From the NCBI GenBank assembly GCA_947626195.1, contig CANQRF010000001.1, forward strand, positions 1 through 64,000: a stretch of DNA of 64,000 nucleotides. Direction: 5' to 3'. This stretch comes from an uncultured Eggerthellaceae bacterium (GTDB lineage Bacteria; Actinomycetota; Coriobacteriia; Coriobacteriales; Eggerthellaceae). The position numbers and the translations under genes are program-made. Below are positions 18,007 through 27,503 of this stretch, piece after piece. Position 1 is the first letter of the stretch, and each line of letters starts with the position of its first letter. Below the pieces are notes generated by a model that was not told the DNA's origin, ran no database searches, and saw only the letters and a list, made by a program, of their open reading frames with translations.

Positions 18007-19398
18007 TTGAAGAAAGCCGTCCTCATCATAGCCGCCATCCTCTTGATGGTGTTCATCATCGGAAATGCCGAGCAGTTCCAGGATTTCGCGACGACGATTT
18101 CCTCGGGCGCCGTGATTCCCGTCGTTGTGGCATTGGTCTTCGCCGTCATCCGCTATATCACGCAAGCGGCGTCGTACGGCGCGGCCTTCGACGCCGTGCA
18201 GTTCAAGACGACCCTCTGGCACAACCTCGTCATCATCTTGAGCCTCATGTTCGTCAACACCTTCGTCGTGCCCGCCGGATCGGGAAGCCTCCCCTTCATC
18301 ATCGGCGATGCCCACAAGCGCGGCGCGGACATCGGCACGGCGACAAGCGGTGCCCTGCTTTCCCAGATCGGCTTCTTCTCGGCGCTGTTCTTCATCTCGA
18401 TCGTCGGCATCGTCGTCATGCTGTTCACGAACTCGTTCAACGTCGTCGTCCTCATCGGGTTCTTCTCCACGACCATCGTGCTCGTCGTGGAAGTGGGCGC
18501 TTTCGTCGTGGGCTATTTCAAGCCGAGGCTGCTCATCTCGCTGCTTCATTGGGTGGAGAGGCTCTGCAATTGGTTCCTCAAGCTCTTCAAGCGTGAGCCG
18601 GCCCACTGGGCGGCGGACACCGCCACATCCTTCATCGATTCCTCCCAGATGCTCGCGAAGAACGTCCATGGCATCGTGCTCACCATCGCCTGGGCTTCGC
18701 TTTCTGCCGTGATGAACATGGCCTGCTTCATCGCCATCGGCTTCGCGTTCGGCTATGTGGAGGTGATGCCCCTTGTCGCCGCCTTCACCGTCGCCGTGGT
18801 CTCGATCATGCTCTCCCCCACTCCCCAAGGGGTCGGCGTCACCGAGGCGGCCATCGCCCTCATCCTCACGATCTACAACTCGTCGCTTTCCATCGCCACG
18901 GCCATCGCGCTCGTCTATCGCGGCATCATGCTGTGGATCCCCTTCTGCATCGGCGCGCTTTTGCTTTCCCAGTCGGGCTTTTTCAAGGAGAAGGAGAAGA
19001 CCACGCCGTCCGAGGAGAACAAGAAGAAAGACGTCGGCTGGATCTCCGGAACGCTCATGATTGTCCTCGGCGTGGCGAACATCATGATCGCCACGCTCTC
19101 GCCCGATCTCGACGCCTACACCGTGCTCACGCAGTTCGTCGATCTCTCCAACACGCTCGCGGGTCCGGCGCTCATCGTCGGCGGCGTGCTGTTGGTGGCC
19201 CTCGGGATCACCCTCATCATGCGCCTTCGCATCGGCTGGGCGGCTTCGATGGCGGTGCTTTCCATCCTCGGCGGCTCGGAGCTCGTCGTCGCGCAGACAA
19301 TCACCGTCGCGATCCCGCTGATTTTGCTCGCCATCTGGCTGTTCATCAAGCGGCGCTCATTCGACCGCTCGGGCCTCCTCGGCAGAAGCAGAGCATGA
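18007..19398 (+). CDS. Lysylphosphatidylglycerol synthase TM-domain (flippase-like) protein
   Basis: A 463-residue polytopic protein belonging to the LPG_synthase_TM (UPF0104/AglD) family. Marks are NTFVVPAGSGSLPFIIGDAHKRG in the first half and SPTPQGVGVTEAAIALIL in the middle, the usual conserved loop of this family. There are about 10 hydrophobic helices, with the last four after a charged KEKEKTTPSEENKKKDVG linker as an extra C-terminal module. Family members move or hold lipid-linked substrates (the flippase half of MprF). The soluble aminoacyl-transferase half is absent. The start is a TTG at 18007 with AAGGG 7 bases upstream; a TTG at 17992 has no ribosome binding site. The divergent GT2/GT8 genes suggest a shared lipid-glycan role. 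Confidence 0.82.
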   Translation: MKKAVLIIAAILLMVFIIGNAEQFQDFATTISSGAVIPVVVALVFAVIRYITQAASYGAAFDAVQFKTTLWHNLVIILSLMFVNTFVVPAGSGSLPFIIGDAHKRGADIGTATSGALLSQIGFFSALFFISIVGIVVMLFTNSFNVVVLIGFFSTTIVLVVEVGAFVVGYFKPRLLISLLHWVERLCNWFLKLFKREPAHWAADTATSFIDSSQMLAKNVHGIVLTIAWASLSAVMNMACFIAIGFAFGYVEVMPLVAAFTVAVVSIMLSPTPQGVGVTEAAIALILTIYNSSLSIATAIALVYRGIMLWIPFCIGALLLSQSGFFKEKEKTTPSEENKKKDVGWISGTLMIVLGVANIMIATLSPDLDAYTVLTQFVDLSNTLAGPALIVGGVLLVALGITLIMRLRIGWAASMAVLSILGGSELVVAQTITVAIPLILLAIWLFIKRRSFDRSGLLGRSRA

Positions 19399-19456
19399 GG
19401 CTGAAGAGTCCGGTTGAAGAACCCTGAAGAACCCTGCCGGTTTTAGTCTTTCAGCT

Positions 19457-22400
19457 TTACTGTTCACCATTTTCCCGAATCCTCATGTAGATATAGGGCA
19501 GCAAATTCTCGCGCAGAAACTCTTCGTAGCCCTCAGGGTTATTCATTATTGCATCCGCCATCTCACCACCCTCACTGATGATTGAATAAAGGGCATCTGT
19601 GTAAGCATCAAAGAAAATGCTTTCCACTTCCTTCATGGAGTTGTTCTTCGCCGTGGTGACGAACTCATCGTCTTCCATGATCTTGTCTCCGACGGCCTTG
19701 ATGAGCTTATCAGCGTCTTTCCAATCGGTCCCAAATCGCTCGTTCATCTGACGTACGAGTTCTGACAAGAATTCTTTTTCCTCGGGAGGCCTCACACCCG
19801 GTATCGCCTCGCCGTTGTGTAGCTTCTCCGACTCAAGGGAGATAGAGCGGGTGCCCTTATCCTCAATGCGCAAATACTCGATCTCCACCTTGTCGCGCAG
19901 ACGCACGTCATCGGATGTTTCGATGAAGAGCTTCTTTACGAGAACGCTGGCGTACACGAAGAAGCGGTGGAGATTCTCGTCTCCGAATTGAAGCATCTGG
20001 GTCACGAACGAATAGGTCTTAATGAACTTCTTGAGCAGTGTCTTGAATAGGATTTTGTCTTCATCCTCCAAAGCTTGCCAGCGATCTACCGCAGGTGCAA
20101 GCAAGCTCTCGATACTCATGAGCTTTCTCGTCACGTCTGCAACGTTGTACCAAGCATCCGCAACAGCATCCACTTCGGATTGCTGGTAAACACCGAACTT
20201 GTCAAGCCTGTCCTTCGTGTCGTAGATGATGCTCGGATCGGTCACCTGGTCGATCTCGGTCACCTCGTAGTAGGTGGCAAAGGATGCGCGAATGGTCTCC
20301 CAGTCGTTCACGAAATCCAGGATGAAGGTGCGCTTTCCCGGATAGCAGCGGTTGAGGCGCGAGAGCGTCTGCACGGCAGCAACGCCGGTGAGCGTTTTAT
20401 CCACGTACATGGCGCAGAGTTTCGGCTGGTCGAAGCCGGTCTGGAACTTATTCGCACACACGATCATGCGATGTTTATCTTTATCAAACTCTTTTGCAGT
20501 CTGGCTTTCAGGAAAGCCGTTGATGCTTGCTTCGGTCCACTCCTTGTCGCCGTCTTTCAGCGTTCCACTGAAGGCCACAAGAAGACCCAAGTCGTAACCT
20601 TGGCTTTCGGCGTAGTCTTTGATGACGTTGTAGTAGCCAAGCGCACTCGATCTCGAGTGAGTGACGACCATGGCCTTCGCTTTGCCGTGAAGCTCACCGC
20701 TCACATCATTCACAAAGTGCTCGACGATAATGGCCGCCCGCTTTTCAAGGAGGCGTTTGTCGCTACGCACGAGATTCACAAGCGCCCGGTTCGCCTTGGC
20801 CTCCTTGTACAAGGGATCGTCAGTGATAGTCTTGACCAGTTTGAAATAGGTGTCGTAGACGGTGTAGTTCTCGAGCACATCAAGAATGAATCCTTCTTCG
20901 ATAGCCTGTTTCATTGAGTACAAATGGAACGGTTCCGGATTGCCATCATCGTCAAGCGTTCCGAACACCTCAAGCGTCGATGCTTTCGGAGTTGCCGTAA
21001 AGGCGAAGATAGAAAGGTTCGGGAGCGTTCCTTGCGCGCGCATCTCCTTGACAATCTCATCTTCTGCCGTAGGGTCATCAGGATCAGGAATCGAGTAGTC
21101 GGCCAGAGCGTATTTCATTTTCGCATGGGCGCGCCCGGTCTGTGAGGAGTGCGCTTCATCGATGATGACGGCGAAATTCTTTCCCGCCGTCTGGGTCTCT
21201 TTGCAGATATAGGGAAACTTCTGGATAGTAGAAGTGATTATCTGAGCACCCTCGTTGATAGCATCGCGTAGCCCAGAGGAGTGATCCTTTTCTTCGATGC
21301 GGTGCACCACGCCTTGTACGGTACCCATCTCATCGACGGTGGCGGAGAGCTGCAAATCGAGGTTTCTGCGGTCAGTGAGCACGATGACGCTATCGAAAAC
21401 CGGTTTGTCGTTTTCGTCGTGAAGTGATTGCAGCTGGTGTGCGAGCCATGCGATGGAATTGGATTTGCCGGAGCCGGCTGAGTGCTGAATAAGGTAGTTC
21501 TGCCCAGCCCCATGTTCTTTGGCATGCTTTGTGAGTTTTCGCACGGCATCGAGTTGATGGTAGCGCGGAAAAATCACCTTATTCATATGTTTGCGACGCT
21601 TTGAATCTTCCTTGTATTCGATGCGCACGAAACGCTGGATGATGTCAAGGAGGGAGTCAGGTGCGAGTATGTCGGTATAGAGATATTCGGTACGATAGCC
21701 GTTTTCGTTAGGCGGGTTGCCGCCGCCGGACATGCCATTTCCCTTATTGAAGGGCATGAAGAAGCTGTTTTTACCCTTAAGCCAGGTGCACATCTCCACA
21801 GTTTCGGAGTCCAGCGCGAAATGAACGATTGCACGTCGGTTCGGCTGAAAGAGAATTTCTTTAGGATCACGATCGGTTTTGTATTGCTTTACGGCGTGGG
21901 CTGTTCGCTGACCGGTGAGGTTGTTCTTGAGCTCCATTGTCACGACGGGGATGCCGTTGAGGAACAGCACCACATCCACCGCATCAAATTCATTGGATTT
22001 GAAGTTGCCGTAGGCAAGTTGACGGACGACCTCAAGGCGATTCGCCTGGTATTTGGCAATGAGATCAGGATTCTTATCATTCGCCGGTTTGAAATACACG
22101 AGACGAAAATGCGCGCCTGGTGCCATGTCGAAGCCTTTACGCAGTACTCCGATTAAGCCGCCGCTGTCTAGGCGGGGCTCAAGCACGTCCACAACGCGGT
22201 CCAAGAATTTCTTTTCGGTCTGGGCACCGTAAAGTTTCTCGATTTTTTCCCATTCCTTCGGTTGCATCTCCTTGATAAAGCCGATGAGGGAATCGGTCTT
22301 TATCGCGAGAGTCCGGTCGTAGTCTTCCTGGGCGACTTCCCACTGAGGCTTTCCGGCTACTTTAGCCGCTGCACGTTCCTGTTCGAACGTTTTCCATCCG

Positions 22401-22567
22401 GCTTTGCCCAGATAAGCCTCGACGTCATCTTCAAAGTCATGCTCGGATGTTCCGCCAATCTTTGTTGCCACATAGATTTTGTCGCCATCAACAAAGACGT
22501 CGCCATCTTGGATTTCATCGCCATCCAAAGGAAGGTCAATCTTTTCATTGAGGTTGACATCATTCAT
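19457..22567 (-). CDS. hsdR: Type I restriction enzyme, R subunit
   Basis: HsdR translocates and cuts unmodified DNA as part of an R2M2S1 complex. The 1036-residue protein has an N-terminal PD-(D/E)XK nuclease (acidic FDAVDVVLFLN, then VVTMELKNN), a superfamily 2 helicase motor with Walker A HSAGSGKSNS near residue 365, DEAH in VIIDEAHSSQTG, and FTATPKAS (motif III), and later helicase motifs in KFQTGFDQPKLCAMYVDKTL and VQTLSRLNRCYPGK. A helical C-terminal part should contact HsdM. All key residues look intact. The gene starts with ATG overlapping the hsdS stop by 4 bases (ATGA), so it is last in the operon hsdM-hsdS-hsdR. It ends tail to tail with the flippase-like gene. Confidence 0.97.
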   Translation of the reverse strand: MNDVNLNEKIDLPLDGDEIQDGDVFVDGDKIYVATKIGGTSEHDFEDDVEAYLGKAGWKTFEQERAAAKVAGKPQWEVAQEDYDRTLAIKTDSLIGFIKEMQPKEWEKIEKLYGAQTEKKFLDRVVDVLEPRLDSGGLIGVLRKGFDMAPGAHFRLVYFKPANDKNPDLIAKYQANRLEVVRQLAYGNFKSNEFDAVDVVLFLNGIPVVTMELKNNLTGQRTAHAVKQYKTDRDPKEILFQPNRRAIVHFALDSETVEMCTWLKGKNSFFMPFNKGNGMSGGGNPPNENGYRTEYLYTDILAPDSLLDIIQRFVRIEYKEDSKRRKHMNKVIFPRYHQLDAVRKLTKHAKEHGAGQNYLIQHSAGSGKSNSIAWLAHQLQSLHDENDKPVFDSVIVLTDRRNLDLQLSATVDEMGTVQGVVHRIEEKDHSSGLRDAINEGAQIITSTIQKFPYICKETQTAGKNFAVIIDEAHSSQTGRAHAKMKYALADYSIPDPDDPTAEDEIVKEMRAQGTLPNLSIFAFTATPKASTLEVFGTLDDDGNPEPFHLYSMKQAIEEGFILDVLENYTVYDTYFKLVKTITDDPLYKEAKANRALVNLVRSDKRLLEKRAAIIVEHFVNDVSGELHGKAKAMVVTHSRSSALGYYNVIKDYAESQGYDLGLLVAFSGTLKDGDKEWTEASINGFPESQTAKEFDKDKHRMIVCANKFQTGFDQPKLCAMYVDKTLTGVAAVQTLSRLNRCYPGKRTFILDFVNDWETIRASFATYYEVTEIDQVTDPSIIYDTKDRLDKFGVYQQSEVDAVADAWYNVADVTRKLMSIESLLAPAVDRWQALEDEDKILFKTLLKKFIKTYSFVTQMLQFGDENLHRFFVYASVLVKKLFIETSDDVRLRDKVEIEYLRIEDKGTRSISLESEKLHNGEAIPGVRPPEEKEFLSELVRQMNERFGTDWKDADKLIKAVGDKIMEDDEFVTTAKNNSMKEVESIFFDAYTDALYSIISEGGEMADAIMNNPEGYEEFLRENLLPYIYMRIRENGEQ

Positions 22568-23826
22568 GACTCATCAACTCCCGGAACCTTGAACTTGCCG
22601 GTTACAGCTTCAGATATGAGGGATTTTCGATATTCGTTTAACGAACAGACCAGATCGCGCTCTATTTCAATAGCCGCATCGACACTATTCATTTTACTTT
22701 CCAAAAATGATGCGATATCTCGCTGCTCATTTTCTGGCGGAACAGGGAGCAGAAAGGACCCGAGCTCTTCTTTGTTTACTTTCGGCATTTTCACGCGATC
22801 CGTTGAAACGCGTACTTGAGTAACAAACGACTGCGAAAGCATCGAATACAAAAGCCAATTTGGCCAGCTGTTTGTTTCGATGGGATACATGTCGGCACTA
22901 CAGAGTCCATCAAAAGGTGCAATAGTGACCTTATTCAGTGCAGGACGAACCTTTGAATAAAGAAGTTGCCCCTTGAAAAAAAGATGATTATCACTCTCGA
23001 CACCGGTGTCGCCGACAGTCTGACAATCCAAGAGTTTTGCCGTGTCCTTTTCGATGCGCTCCGGTGAAACCTGGAGATAATTTTGGTATTCATTCGGATC
23101 GACAAGGTTGGCTTTTACCTCCGCAATATATTTGAACTTCTTAACCTCCCAATGCTCTGGAATTTCGCCTATCCACTCGATGCCGGAATCCTTCATAGGA
23201 ACGGAGGGGTCGAGACCCTTGGTCACCACCTCCGAAATCACCGCCTTACGATACTCCCCAAGAAGTTCAATGGACTTTTCGGTCTCATCGATGAGGGAAT
23301 CGATTTCGGCGGTTTTCTCGTCCAAAAAAGTAGCTATTGCTTTCTGCTCCTTAATAGTTGGAGCAGGAATACGTACCTGTCCGATTTGATCGGATGTTAT
23401 TGCATCGAATGTGGAGCCTGTCGACATAGATTTAAAATCGTCGTCTAATATACTAAGACAATACCCTAGATACCCAGTGTCAACAAAATTGCTTGGAACT
23501 ATTGCACATAGTCCTCTTCCGATTCCATATTCTCTATCTGCAAAATTGACTGCACCCACAGGAGCTCTCACAGAAACTAGCCAGCTACCGTTAGGAGCTA
23601 TACGCTGTGGCAGATCACACCATTTCGAGGGTACAGGGCTGATTTTCCCGAACTCAGCTTTCCCTTGAAGAAAAGGAAGGGAAGCTGTTTCATTTACAAG
23701 TGAAGAATCGGGTGATTGACCTGCAATGATAGTTGAAATCCACTTAAGCGGAGTTATATCCCAGTACTTAGGAATATTCCCCAATGCTCTTATTTCAGAG
23801 TCTCTGTATTCTTCGTAGCGCTCCAC
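22564..23826 (-). CDS. hsdS: Type I restriction specificity subunit
   Basis: HsdS recognises the bipartite DNA target. The 420-residue protein has two target-recognition domains (about residues 20-150 and 215-370), each followed by a long helix that sets the spacing between half-sites. The two spacer helices are related: IELLGEYRKAVISEVVTKG in the middle and CSLNEYRKSLISEAVTGKF at the end. This internal repeat is normal for HsdS. It begins at GTG, two bases after the hsdM stop, and overlaps hsdR by 4 bases. Base composition is more AT-rich within the recognition domains than in neighbouring core genes, as is common for exchanged specificity domains. The target sequence cannot be predicted. 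Confidence 0.95.
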   Translation of the reverse strand: MERYEEYRDSEIRALGNIPKYWDITPLKWISTIIAGQSPDSSLVNETASLPFLQGKAEFGKISPVPSKWCDLPQRIAPNGSWLVSVRAPVGAVNFADREYGIGRGLCAIVPSNFVDTGYLGYCLSILDDDFKSMSTGSTFDAITSDQIGQVRIPAPTIKEQKAIATFLDEKTAEIDSLIDETEKSIELLGEYRKAVISEVVTKGLDPSVPMKDSGIEWIGEIPEHWEVKKFKYIAEVKANLVDPNEYQNYLQVSPERIEKDTAKLLDCQTVGDTGVESDNHLFFKGQLLYSKVRPALNKVTIAPFDGLCSADMYPIETNSWPNWLLYSMLSQSFVTQVRVSTDRVKMPKVNKEELGSFLLPVPPENEQRDIASFLESKMNSVDAAIEIERDLVCSLNEYRKSLISEAVTGKFKVPGVDES

Positions 23827-23828
23827 GG

Positions 23829-25592
23829 CTACAACCCAACTTTCTGGAGCTGCTCGGCGATGCTTGATTCAAGCTCCTTGATCTCGGCAAGAATCTCGCT
23901 GCTAGGACGAAGGGGCGTATATTCGTAGAAGTAACGCGTGAAAGGTATCTCGTAGCCGATTTTGTCCTTCTTGCGATCCATCCAGGCATCGGGGGCGTAC
24001 GGCAGTACCTCACGTTCGAAATAAGCTTGAATATCCATACCAAGAGGAATGTTTTCGGTATCGCGAAGGGAACTATCGGATTTGGGATTGCCCTTCTTAT
24101 CGGCAATCTTCTTCCCTAATTCGTCAAGCAAAGGCCTCTCAATCGTAACCGTGGTATAGCCGAACTCCTTGTTCTCAAACACCTTGGAGAGCTTCGGATC
24201 GGCATCCTCGAAGGCATCGTAGAGTGCGACGATTTCATCTATCTGCTCATCGGTGAACTTCTTGCGCTTTTTGCCTAAGCTCTTACGCAATTTCGAATAG
24301 ATGCCATTCGCGTTTATGAGCTGCACTTTGCCTTTACGCTCGTCTGATTTGTTGTTTGTTATTACCCAGATGTAGGTGGCAATGCCCGTGTTGAAGAAGA
24401 AATCGTTCGGCATGGCAACGATGGCTTCCACCATGTCATGTTCCAAAAGGTAGCGCCGTATCTCACTCTCACCGCTTCCGGCAGCACCGGTAAAGAGCGG
24501 GCTTCCGTTTAAGAACACCGCTATACGACCGCCGCCCTCCTCGGGATCGCGCATTTTCGACACCATGTGCTGCACGAATAAAAGCTGGCCATCGTTTATA
24601 CGTGGGAGACCAGCTCCGAAGCGCCCCGAAAAGCCCTTCTCATTGTGCTCCGCCATGACGGATGCCTTCGACTTCTCCCATTTCACGCCATAGGGAGGAT
24701 TCGATATCTGGTATCCATAGGCCTCGCCGGCGAGGCGTTCGTTTTCGGGACCTAAGGTGTCGCCGAGAACGATGTTGGCCGCGTTGCCACCCTTGAGGAT
24801 CGTGTCGCTTTTCGCAATGGCATAGGATTGTTGGTTGATTTCTTGGCCAAAGCCGATCACCTGTGCTGTTGGGTTGATGTCATGCACCAAATCCGAAAAC
24901 ATAGCGATTGCACCGCCGGTTCCGGCGCAGGGATCGCACACTTTCACGATACGATTCTTCCTTGATAGGTCGTCCTCAGTGCCCGCAACGACCAACCTCG
25001 CCGCAAGCGACAACCCGTCACGTGGGCTGAAGTGCTCGCCGGCGGTCTCGTTACTTACTTCGGAGAATTTGCGGATCAGTTCTTCGTAAATGTCTCCCAT
25101 ATCCGCACTGGTTACGTTTTCAGGCGAGAGATCAACATTCGGGCTGCAGAAACGCTCCGTCACCTGGAAGAGCAGGCCTTTCTTATCCAGATCGTTGATG
25201 ACGTTATAGATGTCGAAGTTCTCCATGATATCCACGATCTCAGGTGAGAAGCCATCAATGTAGGCAGTCATGTTCTCCTTGATGCTGTCTGCATCCTTTA
25301 AGAGGTCTTCCATCGTGAATGCAGAGGTGTTGTAGAAATCCTGACCGGCTGCCCTCTTGAGGTTCTTGTCTCGAAGACTGCTTTCATCGAAGCTCTTAAT
25401 CTTCTTGAGAGCAGCGGGGATCTCTTTCTGCGCCTCCTTAAGCACCGCCTGTTTCGTAGGCTTGAGCACAATGTCGAGCCTGCGCATCACGGTAAACGGC
25501 AAAATGATGTCCCCATACTCGTGCTGCTTATAGCTGCTACGCAATAGATCAGCCGTTCCCCAAATGAAGCTCGAAATCGCAGAATGATTCAT
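23829..25592 (-). CDS. hsdM: Type I restriction-modification methyltransferase subunit
   Basis: HsdM methylates adenine N6 in the target chosen by HsdS. The 587-residue protein has the HsdM N-terminal helical domain (residues 5-160), the SAM-binding motif VCDPCAGTGGAIAMF (about 218-232), and the catalytic motif IV SNPPYG (297-302) with intact NPPY. The stretch GEHFSPRDGLSLAARLV before motif I is typical. AGAGGAATTC precedes the ATG. It is the first gene of hsdM-hsdS-hsdR, with a 78-base gap from the methylase-specificity fusion upstream. All motifs needed for activity are present. Confidence 0.97.
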   Translation of the reverse strand: MNHSAISSFIWGTADLLRSSYKQHEYGDIILPFTVMRRLDIVLKPTKQAVLKEAQKEIPAALKKIKSFDESSLRDKNLKRAAGQDFYNTSAFTMEDLLKDADSIKENMTAYIDGFSPEIVDIMENFDIYNVINDLDKKGLLFQVTERFCSPNVDLSPENVTSADMGDIYEELIRKFSEVSNETAGEHFSPRDGLSLAARLVVAGTEDDLSRKNRIVKVCDPCAGTGGAIAMFSDLVHDINPTAQVIGFGQEINQQSYAIAKSDTILKGGNAANIVLGDTLGPENERLAGEAYGYQISNPPYGVKWEKSKASVMAEHNEKGFSGRFGAGLPRINDGQLLFVQHMVSKMRDPEEGGGRIAVFLNGSPLFTGAAGSGESEIRRYLLEHDMVEAIVAMPNDFFFNTGIATYIWVITNNKSDERKGKVQLINANGIYSKLRKSLGKKRKKFTDEQIDEIVALYDAFEDADPKLSKVFENKEFGYTTVTIERPLLDELGKKIADKKGNPKSDSSLRDTENIPLGMDIQAYFEREVLPYAPDAWMDRKKDKIGYEIPFTRYFYEYTPLRPSSEILAEIKELESSIAEQLQKVGL

Positions 25593-25670
25593 GAATTCCT
25601 CTCATTCTTTAGTCATGCGTTCCATTAAAACCCCCTACAAAACGGCAAGCTCGTATGGTAGAGAAGGTTG

Positions 25671-27410
25671 TCAACGCTTCACCACCTCGTCGTATACGGA
25701 AACGGCACCGATACGAGCCTTACCGAGCTTAATCTTAAGAACTTCGATCTCATCAAGTCGCGCACGGTATTGACGCACCACCGCATCTTGTATGTCTTTA
25801 TCAGGAACGGGGATCTGAATTCGCTTGAGATTACTAAGCGGCAGATTCGGAATGGCCGTCCCAACAACCATACGATCCATGAGCTCCTTACCGTCATCAC
25901 TTACGAGAAAAGCTGCAACAAAGTAAGGGTCGACGCGTTCAGTGTCCAGACGGATGACATAAAGGTTGCCATTTGCAAGGATTGTTTTTCCTTCGGGTAC
26001 CTCTGCTACTGCAATCTTGAAAGGTGCACCGTTTTTGGAAATTATGAGATCACCGTTGCGAAGACATTGCTTTCTAGTTTTGGGATCCAGTTCACGAAGG
26101 TGCGGCAAATCGGTGTTAATGTACCCATCGGAAATATCGGAAATTCGCAAAAAGCTGAGCTCAGTATCATCGTCGACGGTAAGCGCGTCGAGGTCCCGCG
26201 CGGTAATCGCCGCACCGCGTTCGATACTGAGCGCGAGATCGCCAATGCAGCTAGCATTTTCAAGCTCTATATTTCGTCCTAAATAGCGAGAAGGTGCAAG
26301 GGTGTAATCCGCGGCAGCAAACTCATCTTTGCTGATCAACTTACTGCAATCGCTATCTACTTTAAGTCGCGTGAGAATCTGCTCGATTTCGTCATCACCA
26401 ATAGTGTCCCAACGGCGTCCACTGACGGAAAGATCCGTCGCATCGACCATACGAATGGGGCCATCATTCCTTCCGAGAACAACGAGAACTGTCGCAATTG
26501 CTGTGCCTGGAAACAGGTTTGCCGACAATGCGATGACGGCTTCAATCATTCCATTGTTGATGAAGTACTTCCGAGCCTGCATGTCACCGCCATTAAATGC
26601 AGCACCGTTGGTCATAACAGTAACAGCTTTGCCACCTTCATCAAGAGAGTCAAAAGCGAATTTATTGAATAACCAATCAGCTGAAGCTGGACGTCCGATT
26701 CCATCCGTCCCAAATCGCAAGCTCTTGTAGTACTCGCCTTTTCCACGCATGAAGGCAGGCCTTAAGCCAAATGGAAAGTTGGAAAATACTTTGTCGAAAT
26801 GTTCTGATGCGTCTGTTTCGAGCATGTCGCCAATTTCGGTATCCCACTTATCAGCAAGAAGATCGAGTTTTATACTCGTAAGAGCAACAGCCTCTATATT
26901 GATGTCTATGCCATACAGATACAGGCTGCTGGCTTTATCCGCTGCGCCAATAAGGAAGTTTCCACGACCGCAGCCGAAATCAGCAACGCGGTCACCATCC
27001 TTAATGCCAAGTACAGCATAAGCGAGGTTGCAAATGGAATCTGGCGTGCCGTACTGCAGCGATGCCTTATCAAAAAAACGCTCTTCAGCGTGCCCAACAA
27101 CAAGGTTTCGAAGTTCTTCTTGACTCAAGCGCTCTCTTAAAAGAAGAGCAAGCTCTAACCAACCATGGTCCAAATTGTCAATAAGATAGTCTGCAACTTC
27201 CGTGTTGGGCATTTTAAGCCGTATGACATCTGATATTAAGGTGTCGTCATTCTTGTCGATGCCCGCTTCATTCATTACGAAAGCAATATATGCTGCAAAA
27301 TTGATTGCGGCACTCTTCTCAAGTTCCGCTATTCCTTTGTTGCGCCATTGATCAGCAACTTCCCAAAGGACACTCTGTGTTCTCTGCGACTCTTCATGTC
27401 TATTTCTCAA
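25671..27410 (-). CDS. Stand-alone N6-adenine methylase fused to a specificity-like domain
   Basis: A 579-residue protein joins an N-terminal helical part, an adenine methyltransferase domain and a C-terminal HsdS-like target-recognition domain (about residues 380-579, from LALSIERGAAITARDLD to the terminal spacer helix). SAM motif I is VADFGCGRGNFLIGAA (142-157). Motif IV reads SNFPFG (Asn211-Phe214) instead of NPPY/F; the Asn and aromatic residue are kept, the first Pro is lost. The start is a TTG at 27410 with AGGAGG 5 bases upstream; the frame continues to 27470 but lacks a ribosome binding site there. Its own promoter is at 27448-27477. It precedes hsdM by 78 bases. It may be an orphan methylase, or partner of a nuclease not recognised here. 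Confidence 0.8.
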   Translation of the reverse strand: MRNRHEESQRTQSVLWEVADQWRNKGIAELEKSAAINFAAYIAFVMNEAGIDKNDDTLISDVIRLKMPNTEVADYLIDNLDHGWLELALLLRERLSQEELRNLVVGHAEERFFDKASLQYGTPDSICNLAYAVLGIKDGDRVADFGCGRGNFLIGAADKASSLYLYGIDINIEAVALTSIKLDLLADKWDTEIGDMLETDASEHFDKVFSNFPFGLRPAFMRGKGEYYKSLRFGTDGIGRPASADWLFNKFAFDSLDEGGKAVTVMTNGAAFNGGDMQARKYFINNGMIEAVIALSANLFPGTAIATVLVVLGRNDGPIRMVDATDLSVSGRRWDTIGDDEIEQILTRLKVDSDCSKLISKDEFAAADYTLAPSRYLGRNIELENASCIGDLALSIERGAAITARDLDALTVDDDTELSFLRISDISDGYINTDLPHLRELDPKTRKQCLRNGDLIISKNGAPFKIAVAEVPEGKTILANGNLYVIRLDTERVDPYFVAAFLVSDDGKELMDRMVVGTAIPNLPLSNLKRIQIPVPDKDIQDAVVRQYRARLDEIEVLKIKLGKARIGAVSVYDEVVKR

Positions 27411-27421
27411 TCTAACCTCCT

Positions 27422-27435
27422 GGTTATTTATAACC
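27422..27435. promoter_or_regulatory. Palindrome 1, GGTTAT-N2-ATAACC
   Basis: A perfect inverted repeat of 6-bp arms lies between the methylase-fusion promoter and its TTG start, overlapping the expected early transcript. It is nearly identical to the palindrome at 27486-27503, which suggests a shared DNA-binding protein. Confidence 0.5.
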
Positions 27436-27447
27436 GAATTTCGACTA

Positions 27448-27477
27448 TATATAACTATATGTAACGACATATGTCAA
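27448..27477 (-). promoter_or_regulatory. Strong sigma-70-type promoter of the methylase-specificity gene
   Basis: On the minus strand, a consensus -35 TTGACA (27472-27477) is 18 bp from TATATA (27448-27453). The -35 box is within the perfect palindrome GACATATGTC (27466-27475), so a repressor could sit on it. Confidence 0.7.
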
Positions 27478-27485
27478 GATTCAAT

Positions 27486-27503
27486 TTGGTTATTCTTAAC
27501 CAA
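27486..27503. promoter_or_regulatory. Palindrome 2, TTGGTTA-N4-TAACCAA
   Basis: A perfect 7-bp-arm inverted repeat upstream of the methylase-fusion promoter. Its core, GGTTATTCTTAACC, differs from palindrome 1 (GGTTATTTATAACC) at two of 14 positions. Confidence 0.5.

Noticed and set aside
19399-19456. Direct repeat GAAGAACCCT twice in the flippase-hsdR gap
   Set aside because: The two 10-base copies are next to each other in a short convergent gap and show no wider structure.
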